Shown piece after piece: positions 38,001 to 48,117 of a DNA stretch of 64,000 bases (the stretch's first letter is position 1; the number at the start of each line of letters is the position of its first letter). The stretch is taken from positions 124,474 through 188,473 of the forward strand of contig MNCI01008287.1 in the NCBI GenBank assembly GCA_015680685.1, given 5' to 3'. A program made the position numbers and the translations under genes. The stretch comes from Gnetum montanum. Its lineage: Eukaryota > Streptophyta > Gnetopsida > Gnetales > Gnetaceae. Under the pieces are notes generated by a model. It was not told where the DNA came from. It did not search any database and saw only the letters and a program-made list of their open reading frames with translations.

Positions 38001-41000
38001 TCATTCTACTTTTACAGCAAACGTTTGTTGGAGTTTACAGCAGTTTTTCAATGTTTTACTACATCTATTTGATCTGCTACAACGCAATATTTTCTGCATT
38101 TAACATGTTATTCATATCTACAGTGTTCTAATAATTTCTCCAAAGCTTCTATAGTGTATTTTCAAATCTGATCTGCTGATTGTTTTATTGAACACATTGG
38201 CTTGTCAGGCTTAAAGGTACTTCCAAATCATTCTCTCATTCTTGTATTTTCTTATGCCCAAACTGATTGCAAAGACTATTTAGTTGGACAATCTAGCAGA
38301 GTAAACTTCCATAAGGATCTGGACAGCAGAAAGAAAAATAAGTTAGAATTGGTCTAGTCTAATGTTTGTGGTCCTATGACTCCAATTTCTCTTGGTGGAT
38401 CTATTTATTTTGTAACTTTCATAGATGATTGTACAAGAAAGGTTTGGGTTTATATGCTAAAATCAAAAGATGACATGTTTTCAGTTTTCAAAACATTTGT
38501 TGCAAAGTAGAAAATGAAACAAGTCTGAAAATAAAATGTTTGCAAATTGATAACAATGGGGAGTACACTTCCAAAGTATTTGCTGATTTCTACAACAGCA
38601 AAGGAATTAGGCACATTCGTACCCCTCCTGGTACACCACAGGAAAATGGAGTTGCTGAAAGATGCAACAGAACATTGTTGGATCATGCTAGAACAATGGT
38701 TTCAGGTGTTGGCCTACCTAGGGGAGAGGCAATTAAGACTACAACATATTTGGTGAACAGGTCTCCACATTCTTCAATTGATAATGCTATTCTAGAAGCT
38801 ATCTGGAGAGGTAAAGACATTTCATACAATCATTTAAGAATTTTTGGTTGCAACGCATTTATGCATATTCCAAAGGAGAACAAATCTAAGTTGCAGGACA
38901 AGGCTAAACATTGCATATTTGTTGGATATGGAGAAGATGATTTAGGATTCAAACTTTGGGATCCTGAATTGAAACGTGTAGTAAGATCAAAGGATGTTAA
39001 ATTCAGAGGAAACATGATGTTTAGTGAGCTGCAAATGAAAGACAAGGCCGGCAATGGCTTGATAGCATGAGAACTCCTTTTAGGATGACTAAAGAAGTTG
39101 AAAATGATGAAATTCATGGATTTTCCAGATCTAGGAACATTGGACAGTATGCTGAAATTACATGGTAGCAAGCTGAGAACTCAAGACAGCAAGGAGAAAA
39201 TGGAGGACAACAAGGAAATGAGGAAGAAGATGATGAACAACAAGCTGCAAATGTGTCTCATTGAGTTAGAAGGTCAACAAGAGCTACCAAACCTCCTAAC
39301 AAGTACTCTCCCTTGCTGAATTATGTACTTTACAATGATAATGGTGAACCAGAAACAATAGAGGAAGCCATGACATGTACTAATGCTACAAAGTGGAAGG
39401 CAGCTATGAATGATGAATGGGAATCACTCTAGTAGAACAAAACGTGGGAGCTAGTTCAGTTGCCAAAAGGGAGAAAACCCTTGGAGTGCAGGTGACTATA
39501 CAAAATTAAAACAAAGGCCAATGCACAGAAACCAGGCATAGACTTTCAAGAAATTTTTTCTTTGGTGGTAAAACACTCTTTTATACATTTAGTGCTATAT
39601 TTGGTGGCCTACATGGACTTAGAATTGGAACAGCTTGACATAAAAATAGCATTCCTCCATGGAAATTTGGAGGAGGAAATATACATGAAACAACCAGAAG
39701 GGTATGAAAAACAACAAGGTTCAAGTTTGGTTTGCAGATTGAAAAAGAGCTTATATGGTCTAAAACAAGCCCCTAGGCAGTGGTATAAAAGGTTTGATAC
39801 TTTCATGAAGAAGCTGAATTATCAAAGAAATAATCTGAACCACTATGTGTATTTTTCTAGAGATGTTTCGCATAAGTTTACAATGTTGTTGTATGTAGAT
39901 GATATGTTAATTGCTAGAAATGACATGGCAGAAATAAAACATCTAAAACTAGAAATGGACAAAGAATTTGCTATGAAGGATTTGGGACAAGCAAAGAAAA
40001 TTCTTGGAATGAATATTTACAAGGACAGAAAAAGGAAGAAGTTGTGGCTGAGTCAAGAAGATTACATTGGAAAGGTTCTAAAACGTTTCGAGGATGCAAA
40101 AACTATAAGTACACCTCTTTCAACACAATTTAATTTATCAAAGGAGGACTATCCATAGTTAAAAGAGGACTTTGAAAAGGTGAAAAACATCCCATATACT
40201 TCTGCTGCTGGGTCATTGATGTATGCCATGGTTTGTACACATCTTGATATTGCTTATGTCGTTGAAGTAGTTAGTAGATTTCTGACCAACTATGGGTGGA
40301 ATCACTAGCTGGCTGTTAAATAAATTCTAAAATATTGAAAGGGCACAAAAACACATTGCTTGTGTTTTGGAGATGCTAATCTGCACATTGAAGGTTTTGT
40401 AGATGCAAACTTTGTTGCTGATCATGATAATACAAGATGTTCCACTATAGGCTATAGACTTATTTTTGGTGGTGCAGCAATGAGCTGGTTGTCATGTCTA
40501 CAACCACTGGTAACTTTATCTACACCCAAATTAGAATGTGGCCCTCACAGAAGAATGCAAGGAGATGTTATGGATGAAGAGATTCTTGCAATCTCTTGGA
40601 TTAAAACAACAAAGGTATGTTGTGTTTTTGTGACAGTTTGAGTGCAATCCATCTTGCAAAGAATTCTGCCTTTCATGCCATGATGAAACATATAGATATC
40701 CAATTCCACTTCATAAGAGAAATCATAGAGGACAGCTTGGTGCATGTTCAAAAGGTCCATACAAAGCTAAATGTTGTTGATACTTTAACAAAACCAGTGA
40801 TAGCTAACAAACACATTTTTTGTAGGAAGAAGCTCGGGATAGCTGAAGCTTAATCAAAAGTGCACATCTCTTGAAGGCTAGTTGGATTTGTCTTCAAGGG
40901 GGAGTTTGTTGAAAAAATGAAGACAAATACATTAGTATTTTTTGTTGTATTTCCTTTTATGTTTTTAAAAGGATGTTGCATTTTAAATAATGATATGAAA

Positions 41001-44000
41001 AGAAAAAAAAAATTGGGGGGTGGGGAGGTGGTTTGTTGGCAGGGGTGGTGTCGATCAGTTTGTAAAGTGATGTTTATGTGGGATTGTGTTTTATCCCACG
41101 TGTTAGGATTGGGATTTGGTCCTAATGTTTCCTTATAAATAGAAGGCTTGGGGTAGCCTTTAAGGGTGTGGTTTTTTTTTTTTTTTTTTGATGAAAAAGC
41201 ATTGTATTGAGGTTTTACCTTGGAGATGAAAGTTTTTTTGATGTTGATCTGAGATATGTTGGAGTAACAAATTGGGTGCTTGGGAAAGCTATAAGGATGG
41301 CTTGTGTCCTTAAGATTTAAGAAGAATAGAAGGCATATCAACATTGTTGTGGAGGTAAGGTAAAAAAGGCCCAAACCACGTAAATCTATGTGTTCTTGTG
41401 CTATATTCTTTCATTGTTTTCATTCTGCTTTTACAGCAAACGTTTGCTGGAGTTTACAGCGGTTTTTCATTGTTTTACTACATCTATTTGATCTGCTACA
41501 GTGCAACATTTTCTGCCTTTCACATTTTATTCATATCTACAGCATTCTAATAATTTCTCCAGAGCTTCTCTAGTGTATTTTCAGATCTGATCTCCTGATT
41601 GTTTTATTGAAACTATCATTTCCGATTATAACAGTTAGCCCTTCATGCAAATATTCAGGTATACCCAAATTTTTGAGAAGAAATAACTTAGAGTTATAGA
41701 GTAGAGTTCTAGAGAGGATGGCTCTTGGCAACTAAAGTTCATTACCATGGTTAGAAGATTACAATTAATTCACAGTACCACCCTACTTACATGTCTTTGG
41801 ACCCCAAAAGAGGCAGTAAAGAGACTGGAACAAATAGATGGTGATTTTCTTTGGCAGGATTCAGAAGAAGGCAAAACCTCAACTATTAGATTGGAATACA
41901 GTTTTTCATCCATGGGAATGTGGTTTTTTTTTTCTTTTTTGGAAATAAAAGAATTTTTCTGCTTTTGTTTGTTTGAATAAGGAAAAGTGATAAATGTCAA
42001 CTTAAAAATTTACATTAGTTGAATATGGCTCTTCTAGAAAGTTAGCTTAGAGAATTATGAATGAAAATGTTATGTGGGTTAAAGTGATGAAAGCTAAATA
42101 TTTGAACTACACATAAGAGTTTTTTAAAAGGACTGCATATTATGGGTGCTCCCTTAATATAGATAAGACTCGTGATCGATTTGATTACCTTTGTTAGCTG
42201 GTGGAATTATTGGATATGAATAGTCTGGGAGGTTTTTTACCATGAAGTCAAACAAGTGACAGGTGGACCAGCCTCTCTAAACCATTATGAGATTTTTCAT
42301 GATTTGCCTGATCACAAAATGGGCTGGCTTTTAGGAAGACTGCTAGCTTAAGTGACCTTTCCTGGCCTTACTGTTTTGCTTTGACCCCAAGTCCATGGCT
42401 GAACAGCAAAAGTACATGCATGGATGAAAAATCACTACAGAATGGTGAGGCTTGATTACGGAAAATAAACATTTATACAAAGTTGCAAATGCTTAGGATA
42501 ATAAAACCCATGTCAAGTAGATACGAAAGCTATTTTCTGGAAGAAAATGGGTCTAATATCTGAAGTTCATGTCTTTTTTTATATTAGCATAAGAAAGGCA
42601 ATTTTAACAATTAACAATTTGTTAAACTAATGATGCATGATGGTTAATAGAAGTTTCTGTAAGAATGTTTCTGATCATTATAATCATATCTTTTCGCACT
42701 GCCCTACAATTGCTTATATTTGAAACAGAGTTTAAAAAGCTACAAATTGGCATTTTATTAAGTTAAATCTTTCCAGGATCTTGCTTAAACTTAGACATAG
42801 ATCAATAGAACTCAGTACATCCATAAAATTTGAAGTGATTTGCTAGTACATGTGATCTTCCAAAGGGACAGAAATCAATCTAGATCAAGTATGATAGCTG
42901 GCAGTAATACACTGGAAAGAAGATGTGGTAGATAAATTGAGACTTGAATGCTAAAGTCTTTGAACCTTACAAATTCTAATTTTTATTTTTGAAATTAAGA
43001 TTAGATTGGTACCTTGAGATGATTATTTTATTTTTAAACTTTTTATTAGAAATTTGATCCTATCATCTTAGTTGATTGTTAAGATCCCAAGAATAACCTT
43101 ATTGTCCCTCAAATCTTAGTTTATCAATAAAATTGAAACTCAAACTGAATTTTTACTTACACCCACTGAGACCCTCTTGGATCTCTTTTTACATGTTCAA
43201 AAAATTTACACTTTTGGTCAAATTATAAAGAAATTAAGATTTTAATAATCATAAAAGCAAGAGATGCAATGAAAACACATCCAACGTACAAATTAGGAAA
43301 CAACATCAAAATTTCACATAGACCTTGCACCAGGCAAAGGTAAGGTAAGTAGATAGTTTATATCGTTTCATATCAATGATCTCATGTAAATATTCATAGC
43401 CTTAAAAATTTTCTAACTCAGTAATAGACAGCGCATGAGAACACAATTTTACAGGCAGAATGTAAAGCAAATATTGGTATACAATATCCATAGAAAAGAA
43501 ATTATCAACTCTATTATAACATCAAAAAATGAGATCTACTACTTAGCTTGTTAAAACTATGCAACTAACATAAACTTATGTTGCTACAACAGCCATTCCA
43601 TGCAACCAATATCGCAGAAATATTAAGATAAGTTGACTTCTGCATCCACACCTCAAAAGGCTAATAAAAAGGGAAAAAAATCTTTGAATCATGACACACT
43701 AACTAAATGCAAAGAAAACAAACACTTAAACAGGTTTTCATTTCTCTCTGCTCTAAATATCCTATCACTTGATATGCACGTGTATACAATGTTAAAATGA
43801 TTCTGTTTTTCTTTTTAAATACAGTGCTTCTAGACACTTGTTATGCTGCCTCTTTGTTGCAAACAATTTGCCACATGCTTGACAAATATTGAAGTACGTA
43901 ATGAATCTTTTTAAAAAACTATGCTAATTAAGCATCTTTCCCTGATTTGTTGAATGATAGATGCATTAATTGAATCTTGTATATTGATATGATAAAACTA

Positions 44001-46980
44001 ATCTTTTTAGACCAAATATTAAAGATTATTGAGCTTTCTAAGTCCCCATGAAGGTTAACCAATAATCAGATACCATATACCTTATCTTGCTAGTCTCTAG
44101 ACCATATAGAGAAACATAATCAGAAATGTGCAAATGTGATAATATAAATATGAAAAACCTTATGCTCACTCTAAATTTTTTTTTTTTTTAAGGAACATCA
44201 ACAACAAATAATAAAAACGAGGACATGTAATTTGTCAGTGCCAGCTAGTATCAAAATGGGTTTAAGGCAAGATTGGGCGGCATTAGCATTGACAAAGAAC
44301 TAGATGCAGGAATATTGGTGCAGAAACCACTGTAGGCAACCTCCATCCCTCAAATATAAGTGTTCTGGGGCTCAGACACCATATAAAGTACATACCTTCA
44401 AAGTCGGTAAATGCCAAATCCTATTCAGCATTGCTGACTTAGTATCTGTTGGGCCTGGTCTAAACTCTCCTCCATAGACAATAAACCATTGATGGTCTAC
44501 TTAAGAGGATTGAGAGCTTACATATGACTTGAAATCTCTCGGATAGAGGTTTCCACTGTTAGAGACAATATGTAATTTATGTTCACTTGTAAACAGGGTA
44601 ACAGCTAAATCCAAGTAGGGATTCATTTTTCTTGGGTAATAATGTATAATGATCATGCTATGGAATTCAGGCATATTACCTGAGGCAAATATTCCTCGTG
44701 CATTTGGCTATTAGAACTTTAGTGGTTGAACATGGAGCTAATCATGTTGATGACACAGAGATCTGGAGATCTCAACCCAGAAGGATAGCACAAGCAGAGA
44801 ATAAAGCCTTGCCTAACAACTAAGAGTTCCAAAAAGTTAAATGTGTTAAGGTTAAGTGTGAAGTCGACATATTTGCTGTGTTGATAAGTCTCATGTGTGA
44901 CTCTGTTATATGGTCACTATAATTATTATGATGTACTGCAAGTAGGGTTGTACCTTGTTCCAGAATAACACGTGTAATCTGATTCTATTATTATCCATAA
45001 TCTGTTGTGTATTCTCAACTTATTGTAATTTCAACCATTGATGCAATCAATGATCTGCCAGTTGCAAAAATCTTCTCATGTGTTGCCTGATTTATTGAAT
45101 GTCTAAACAAACTGTGAAATTAACCAACAGAATCATCAGTTTGCTATACTTCAATTTAACATTTGAAATTATATGTACCAAGATACCAAACACTGTAATT
45201 TTCTTGCAACATTATATTGGAATTTACCCTAGTTGTTCTTTTTGTTTAGACAAAGAAAACGCTTCCGCTTCTCATAGAAAGTTATAAATAATTCCAGAAG
45301 TTATAAATAAATAGGCCAACAACCGATACAAGTCTGTTTTAAACTTTCACAGTTTAAAGTAATAAGTCGACACATCCAGTCAGTGAACCTGTTCAAGTGG
45401 GGAAAGGTAAGATGTTTCAAATAAGCAGGTCAATGAGCTTCGAAATATTCAAAAACAACTATAAGGCAGCGAAGGTAGCCCAACAAAACAAAAACCAAGA
45501 TCAAAACGCAAACAATGTGGCTGAATTGATTAAACTTCCATGTCTTCGTCAATAAACCGGTGAAATGTTGATGTCAAGGCGAGAGCGTAACAATTTGTTT
45601 ATTGCAGGTTTCAGGTGCCCCAGGCCCTTAGCTATGTGTTGCTCAAAACTTTTAAGAAGCTTGCAGCCATCTACCTACCATTGCAAATATGTTATATTTA
45701 CCATGTGTCTCATAATAGAGCAAGAAGTCGTGAAACGTGTGCACGAGTGCACAATTGCGTATACTGTGCATGCATTGAATGATGGATTCCACATAAAAAG
45801 GATTCTTGACGGATGGAAAGCAGTTTGCAGAAATCAAGGAAAACATGGTACCTTCGGTTTGTGTATATTTGAAAAAATCTTGTACGAGATAAAGCCTCTT
45901 CTTATTAGGATGATCCTGTGAAGACCTTCCTTTCTGAGGCACAAGCGCGATAAGGTCAGCTAGAGGCATTGCAGAGAGCACAGATTTCAACCTCTTTACG
46001 TTTTCTACTGAGAAATTCACAATCTCGTATCCAAGTTTCTGCGCATCAGCTCCGAGCTTCTGGGCTCGATTATATTCAGTTTCATTTGTAGCATTCTCTT
46101 CTTTATTAGTTTCGGGGCCCTTATCCTCCTCTTTTGTAGAATTTCTCTGAAACACCACAGATGCTCCGTGCACCCGAGCAAACCCTAGATTGCGTGAACG
46201 ATGCCCAGCGTTTTTCTTACCGCCTGTTAATACGTCTTTCAAAAAATATATGTCATCGAAGCCTGGTAGCCGAAAAAGCAGCGTCTGTGAAGATAAGCCA
46301 TTAGCTTCCACGCTTGTGTTTTCTCTAGAGCTGTTCTTTTTCATTTTGAGTTGGGAACAGAATTCCAGAATCATGCTCAAGCAGAGTTCCAACGGCAATT
46401 TCTCTCTGTTCCTGGCCGTCGTCCCGTTTCCATTACCGTACTCATTAAGGTGCAATATTTTACTATCACTGCTATCGGAAAGCTCCTTAAAGAAAAACTG
46501 CAAAGACGATTCGTGACACGTTTTTTCGGCGGATTTGACATCTGGTACGCTTTTGACTCGGTGGCAAGATTTCTTGCCAAAGCACCTCCTCACGTCCTTG
46601 AAATGTCCAGGAATTGACTGCAGGAGGTTCCCTAGACCTCCTAGAAGCAGCGTCTGATTCAACACCGTCATCAAGCAATTCTTGCACGCAGGACGGGTCT
46701 CCTCATACTCAATCATGATAGCTCCTTGTTCCCTATTGTTCTTCTTCCGCGGTCTCCGGAAATTCAGAAAGGCATGGGCCTTCTTGCCAACGTCCAGAAA
46801 GATCGGAATAAAGGCATTTCTGGAGTCATCGGCGGCGTGAAGCACGTATCTCAACCTAAGAACATCTTGCGGAACCTGTTTGTTGCTATCCGGCTTGATG
46901 AAGCCGTCCTTAAAGCCCTTGATGGAGGCCAGCAATCGCTCCACCGGCGATTCGTCCTCGCCTGCTGCAAGCGACCGCAT
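22738..46980 (-). CDS. SAMTL: EF-hand mitochondrial carrier family protein, SAMTL-like (7 exons)
   Basis: The product is predicted to be a six-helix solute carrier of the mitochondrial carrier family with an EF-hand, resembling Arabidopsis At2g35800 (S-adenosylmethionine transporter-like; transport activity inferred from family, not shown). Join, in coding order: 46980-45852, 36989-36572, 30229-30079, 29190-29075, 28997-28919, 23372-23139, 23052-22738, giving 814 codons including TAG. Residues 1-376 are of unknown function with a hydrophobic stretch near 102-122. A canonical EF loop (D385, D387, D389, G390, D396) and a degenerate loop (D487 to H498) follow. The carrier signatures are PLDTLK (561-566), PCEVLK (650-655) and PFDVLK (741-746). 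Length is close to the roughly 820 residues of the Arabidopsis protein. No in-frame stop or frameshift is seen. Introns are 8862, 6342, 888, 77, 5546 and 86 bp. Organelle is uncertain: no clear presequence is visible. Confidence 0.93.
23139..23372 (-). CDS. SAMTL: SAMTL-like gene, exon 6 (carrier repeat 2)
   Basis: This 234-bp exon is exactly 78 codons (residues 632-709), phase 0 at both ends. It contains the second carrier signature IPCEVLKQRLQ and the loop GFFRGTGITLCREVPFY, both typical of the S-adenosylmethionine carrier subgroup. The acceptor is TTTTTAG|GTAG and the donor AGAAG|GTAAAT. Confidence 0.93.
24361..25480 (+). mobile_element. L1-like LINE reverse transcriptase fragment
   Basis: Broken frames give LNGRLSRFFSSQWDLRQG, then DPLFPYLFIVAMDTL, the box TYADNIMLTTKA (catalytic YADD changed to YADN), and WISRFLSSKGWVLLPSSVLA with FTLPKKVIQKVN. 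LGVPKFDDSILAGQYCILRR and a zinc-binding tail (IPTKACLTHGN, EEYCVLC) follow. The order matches the C-terminal half of plant L1-type ORF2. It is 5'-truncated and dead. Confidence 0.8.
26441..27492 (+). mobile_element. Ty1/copia fragment: primer site, gag remnant, protease
   Basis: TGGTATTAGAGCTCC at 26441 is a classic initiator-Met-type primer site, so DNA to its left is LTR end. A gag-like remnant (TSFKTSKEMRDSLHEIYQ near 26700-26760) follows. Then the protease: SGCTNHMT near 27080-27105 (the Asp before it is lost), FYVPELQKSLPSIKQLT and IYCIES to the stop at 27492. No RT follows, so it is 3'-deleted. Confidence 0.75.
27945..28647 (+). pseudogene. Coiled-coil coding remnant of unknown retroelement
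   Basis: One plus-strand frame, with about six stops, reads GWAPILTEGGVIKGIVERMK, then KLKDAETKIWQELQALEDEK, AIKEWVQATLAT, HELTETQQMKHEALKRQIKE and a Glu/Gln-rich tail (EEHLRQQQMEEELCQQEEEK). Long charged heptad-like stretches suggest a coiled coil. I recognise no family. Resembles in style, but not in sequence, the coiled-coil frame of element C. The DNA just after (28650-28800) looks like non-coding element DNA. Confidence 0.5.
28919..28997 (-). CDS. SAMTL: SAMTL-like gene, exon 5 (short exon between carrier repeats 1 and 2)
   Basis: This 79-bp exon was found by searching the intron for the missing residues between repeats 1 and 2. It reads HGLRTGFSEATKKLL and onward to FSDIQ (residues 605-631 with the split Ser codon). 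It aligns in place with the Arabidopsis segment beginning HGLRTG. The acceptor is GATTTAG|CCATGG and the donor TTCAG|GTACAT. It lies only 77 bp from exon 4. Confidence 0.9.
29075..29190 (-). CDS. SAMTL: SAMTL-like gene, exon 4 (first matrix loop)
   Basis: This 116-bp exon encodes residues 567-604 plus two bases of codon 605. It starts TRVQAS right after the PLDTLK signature and contains GLYRGSIPAILGQ, the matrix-loop and second-helix motif of carrier repeat 1. The acceptor is TTTGCAG|ACACGG and the donor TCAAG|GTACTC. Confidence 0.92.
29191..30078 (-). other. Intron 3 of the SAMTL-like gene (GC-AG)
   Basis: An 888-bp intron with donor AAG|GCAAGT and acceptor TTTGCAG. No insertion is recognisable in it; it is plain AT-rich sequence. 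Confidence 0.85.
30079..30229 (-). CDS. SAMTL: SAMTL-like gene, exon 3 (first carrier helix)
   Basis: This 151-bp exon encodes residues 517-566: the linker SLWFEAATVVAV, a Pro-rich stretch, then the first transmembrane helix ending in the carrier signature MHPLDTLK. The acceptor is TTTTTAAG|GAGC. The donor is AAG|GCAAGT, a GC rather than GT donor with otherwise perfect consensus. Translation joins exon 4 exactly (LDTLK then TRVQAS), which supports this boundary. Confidence 0.92.
31247..31400 (+). mobile_element. tRNA-derived SINE-like fragment
   Basis: An A-box-like TGACTCAGTGGTTAAG at 31257 and a B-box-like AAGTTTGAATCTC near 31299 are spaced as in tRNA genes. The region between and around does not fold as a true tRNA, so a SINE head is likelier. 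Confidence 0.45.
32920..33500 (-). mobile_element. RTE-type LINE 3' end
   Basis: The minus strand gives broken RT C-terminal words: RHESRWMK then FVLYDRRISVGLKIKFYKSV, VVEVRMLRWRLDVTKTD, SIHEKIKESHPKWFGCVQRR and CSWDKVR. It ends in a GATGATGATGAT run. Both the word order and the trinucleotide tail are hallmarks of RTE elements. Confidence 0.8.
36572..36989 (-). CDS. SAMTL: SAMTL-like gene, exon 2 (EF-hand module)
   Basis: This 418-bp exon holds the whole calcium-binding module. The first loop is D-R-D-G-D-G-K-I-T-L-E-D, with acidic residues at positions 1, 3, 5 and 12, so it should bind calcium. The second loop, D-A-D-T-E-G-S-I-S-Y-G-H, ends in His instead of Glu/Asp and is probably weak or inactive. 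The acceptor is TTTCAG|GGAAACGG and the donor ATAAG|GTATAC. The phase matches exon 1 (split Gly codon) and exon 3 (split Arg codon). Confidence 0.92.
37139..38193 (+). mobile_element. 5' LTR of element E, with assembly gap
   Basis: It starts TGTTCGAAAAATG and matches the 3' LTR at both sides of the gap (37139-37242; 37745-38193). The terminal 20 or so bases present in the 3' LTR are missing, lost with the internal deletion. Confidence 0.85.
37243..37744. other. Assembly gap (502 Ns)
   Basis: The run of N lies between a poly-A tract and a poly-T tract of the LTR. The 3' LTR has only about 155 bp between the same landmarks (roughly 41012-41166), including a G-rich stretch, so the gap length is probably an estimate. 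Confidence 0.95.
38210..39340 (+). pseudogene. Element E integrase
   Basis: Pre-integrase end (QSSRVNFHKDLDSRK), then NVCGPMTPISLGGSIYFVTF where the first catalytic Asp is Asn. Then IDNNGEYTSKVFADFY and NGVAERCNRTLLDHARTM with the Asp and Glu kept. The C-terminal GKDISYNHLRIFGCNAF block is intact. Open from 38540 to 39070; frame breaks before 38540 and after 39070. Confidence 0.88.
39341..40853 (+). pseudogene. Element E reverse transcriptase and RNase H
   Basis: RT is open at 39562-40158 with LDIKIAFLHGNLEEEIYM, CRLKKSLYGLKQAPRQWY and the catalytic LLYVDDML intact. About 20 codons (the ARLVAKGF region) are missing before it. RNase H follows (IPYTSAAGSLMYAMV, GDANLHIEGFVDANF, LSTPKLE, then LVHVQKVHTKLNVVDTLTKP) with frameshifts and stops near 40160, 40310 and 40640. 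Confidence 0.88.
40907..41633 (+). mobile_element. 3' LTR of element E
   Basis: A 727-bp LTR from TGTTGAAAAAATG, right after the polypurine tract AAGGGGGAGTT, to GATTATAACA. A TATA box TATAAATA lies near 41134. The T-tract, CAAACCACGTAAATCT and AGCAAACGTTTG blocks match the 5' LTR. Confidence 0.9.
41741..42150 (+). mobile_element. L1-like LINE fragment
   Basis: Frames give RRLQLIHSTTLLTCLWTPKE, AVKRLEQIDGDFLWQD, TSTIRLEY and, after breaks, MWVKVMKAKYLN. This is the region after the RT domain of plant L1 ORF2 (the ...K.LE.I.RDFLW... segment). No flanking copy of the 5' part is present. Confidence 0.65.
45852..46980 (-). CDS. SAMTL: SAMTL-like gene, exon 1 (N-terminal region)
   Basis: This exon encodes residues 1-376 plus the first base of codon 377. 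The start at 46980 opens with MRSLAAGEDESPVERLL and is the first Met of the open frame; upstream is leader-like DNA. The C-terminal part of the exon (LADLIALVPQ, SSQDHPNKK, VQDFFKYTQTEG) is the part best conserved with the Arabidopsis protein. The middle is rich in Lys, Ser and Glu and looks disordered. The donor is GAAG|GTACC at 45851; the open frame continuing to 45652 is intron read-through, because homology stops exactly at the donor. Confidence 0.9.
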
Positions 46981-48117
46981 ATTTCCGGAAGCAGATCCTA
47001 GGCAACAGAAAAGCTTAACGCAAAGTGCATAAGCTCAACACCGCATTCACGGCTCCGCGCTACTCCATCAATAACCAACTCTGCAAAAGAGCTCGCAGGC
47101 ACGAAGCGACTGGAAGCTGCTGGAATTCCAACAGATGGCACAAGATTTCCTAAGCAATCAACGAAATTACCGCGATTTATAAAAAAATCCGAAAACGGCA
47201 AGATCAACGGGGAAAAAAAAACCTGTTTGAGGTACCAAGATCATGGACGTACATGTTCCAAAGTTGAAATTGAAGAGCAGGATTTGTGCTTGGACAACAA
47301 AAATGCTACATCCAATGACCCGAAACCTCGCATGCATACATATTTCCTACTTTTTGGCTCGATCCCTCCTCGTAATTTTCCGGTTTCGTTAATTATGCTT
47401 AAGTTATTTGAGAATCGCGAGAATGTTAAGGTATCGAGCATAGCAGATAAGCTCGCGGAGACGAAGCAGCGATTTGAGAATACAGAATTCAGGTGAGCGA
47501 ACTTGTTACGATAAATAAAAAATAAAAACATCTCTCCCACAGCTGCTGCTTGTCGTCTTAGATGGGAACTACTGCGTGGTTTTTTTTTTTTTTTTTGTCG
47601 TCGGGTTGTAGTGTTATGGTTGCGTGGATTTGGCAGTCCTGCGCAACAATTTTGTGCACTGGACTTTACTAGAAAAATGTTAAATTCATGCATCATTGCC
47701 TTTATTTGAAAATTTGTGGGTTTGTGACCCTGGATCCGCATGGTTGTGTTTCCATGAAGAAACGTTTTGTTTTTTGTGGCGTCTGACGTCATTTGATCTG
47801 ATCACAGGTGGCTTTTGAGGTGTAACAGAAGACACGATGGCAAGTAGTTAGTAGTACTAGCCGTGTCGTCTTTGGCAGTAGTCCAGCCTGTGTAAAATTC
47901 TTTTCTCAATAGTCCAGCCTGTGTAAAAAGTAACCAAGCTGCAACTTACATGCAACTCCAAGGACAAGGAGGCTTCTCTCCATCATGTTGTTGTTGCAGC
48001 TGCTTTGCTTTGCTTAGGAATAGAGGTCAATCTTCAAGTGGTAGTAATGGTGAAGTTCTCATCCACGACTATTAATTTATGAGATAGGATAGATGTTTGC
48101 CTATTTCCTCTCTATCA
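46981..48117. other. Upstream region of the SAMTL-like gene
   Basis: From 46981 to about 47150 is the probable 5' leader, with the candidate TATA box beyond it. The stretch to 48117 has no supported gene; a 183-codon minus frame at 47792-47241 overlaps the promoter and shows no recognisable domain. A long T tract lies at 47580-47596. Confidence 0.5.
47175..47183 (-). promoter_or_regulatory. Candidate TATA box of the SAMTL-like gene
   Basis: On the minus strand this reads TTTATAAAT, about 195 bp upstream of the start codon, with GC-richer DNA around it. The spacing suits a plant core promoter with a leader of about 160 bases. No transcript evidence is available. Confidence 0.35.

Larger units (their letters stand above)
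37139..41633 (+). mobile_element. Ty1/copia element E, internally deleted, TSD gttag
   Basis: LTRs at both ends with a perfect 5-bp target duplication gttag (37134-37138 and 41634-41638). The 5' LTR similarity ends at about 38193 and the sequence jumps straight into the pre-integrase region, so the LTR end, primer site, gag and protease are deleted. Pol follows up to 40853 and a polypurine tract precedes the 3' LTR. It lies antisense to the host gene inside intron 1. Confidence 0.9.
36990..45851 (-). other. Intron 1 of the SAMTL-like gene
   Basis: An 8862-bp GT-AG intron (size includes 502 Ns) containing copia element E (37139-41633) and an L1-like LINE fragment (41741-42150). From 42150 to 45851 I see no gene; 44700-45080 has a retroelement-leader look but no firm match. 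Confidence 0.75.

Noticed and set aside
40850-41374. 174-codon minus-strand ORF
   Set aside because: It is the antisense of the E 3' LTR; its Lys runs come from the poly-T tract.
45652-45851. Extension of exon 1 to the stop at 45652
   Set aside because: Homology to the Arabidopsis protein ends exactly at the GT donor at 45851 and resumes at exon 2 in phase; the extension is intron.
47241-47792. 183-codon minus-strand ORF upstream of the host gene
   Set aside because: It overlaps the presumed promoter, includes a homopolymer-encoded Lys run, and shows no domain or codon pattern of a gene.
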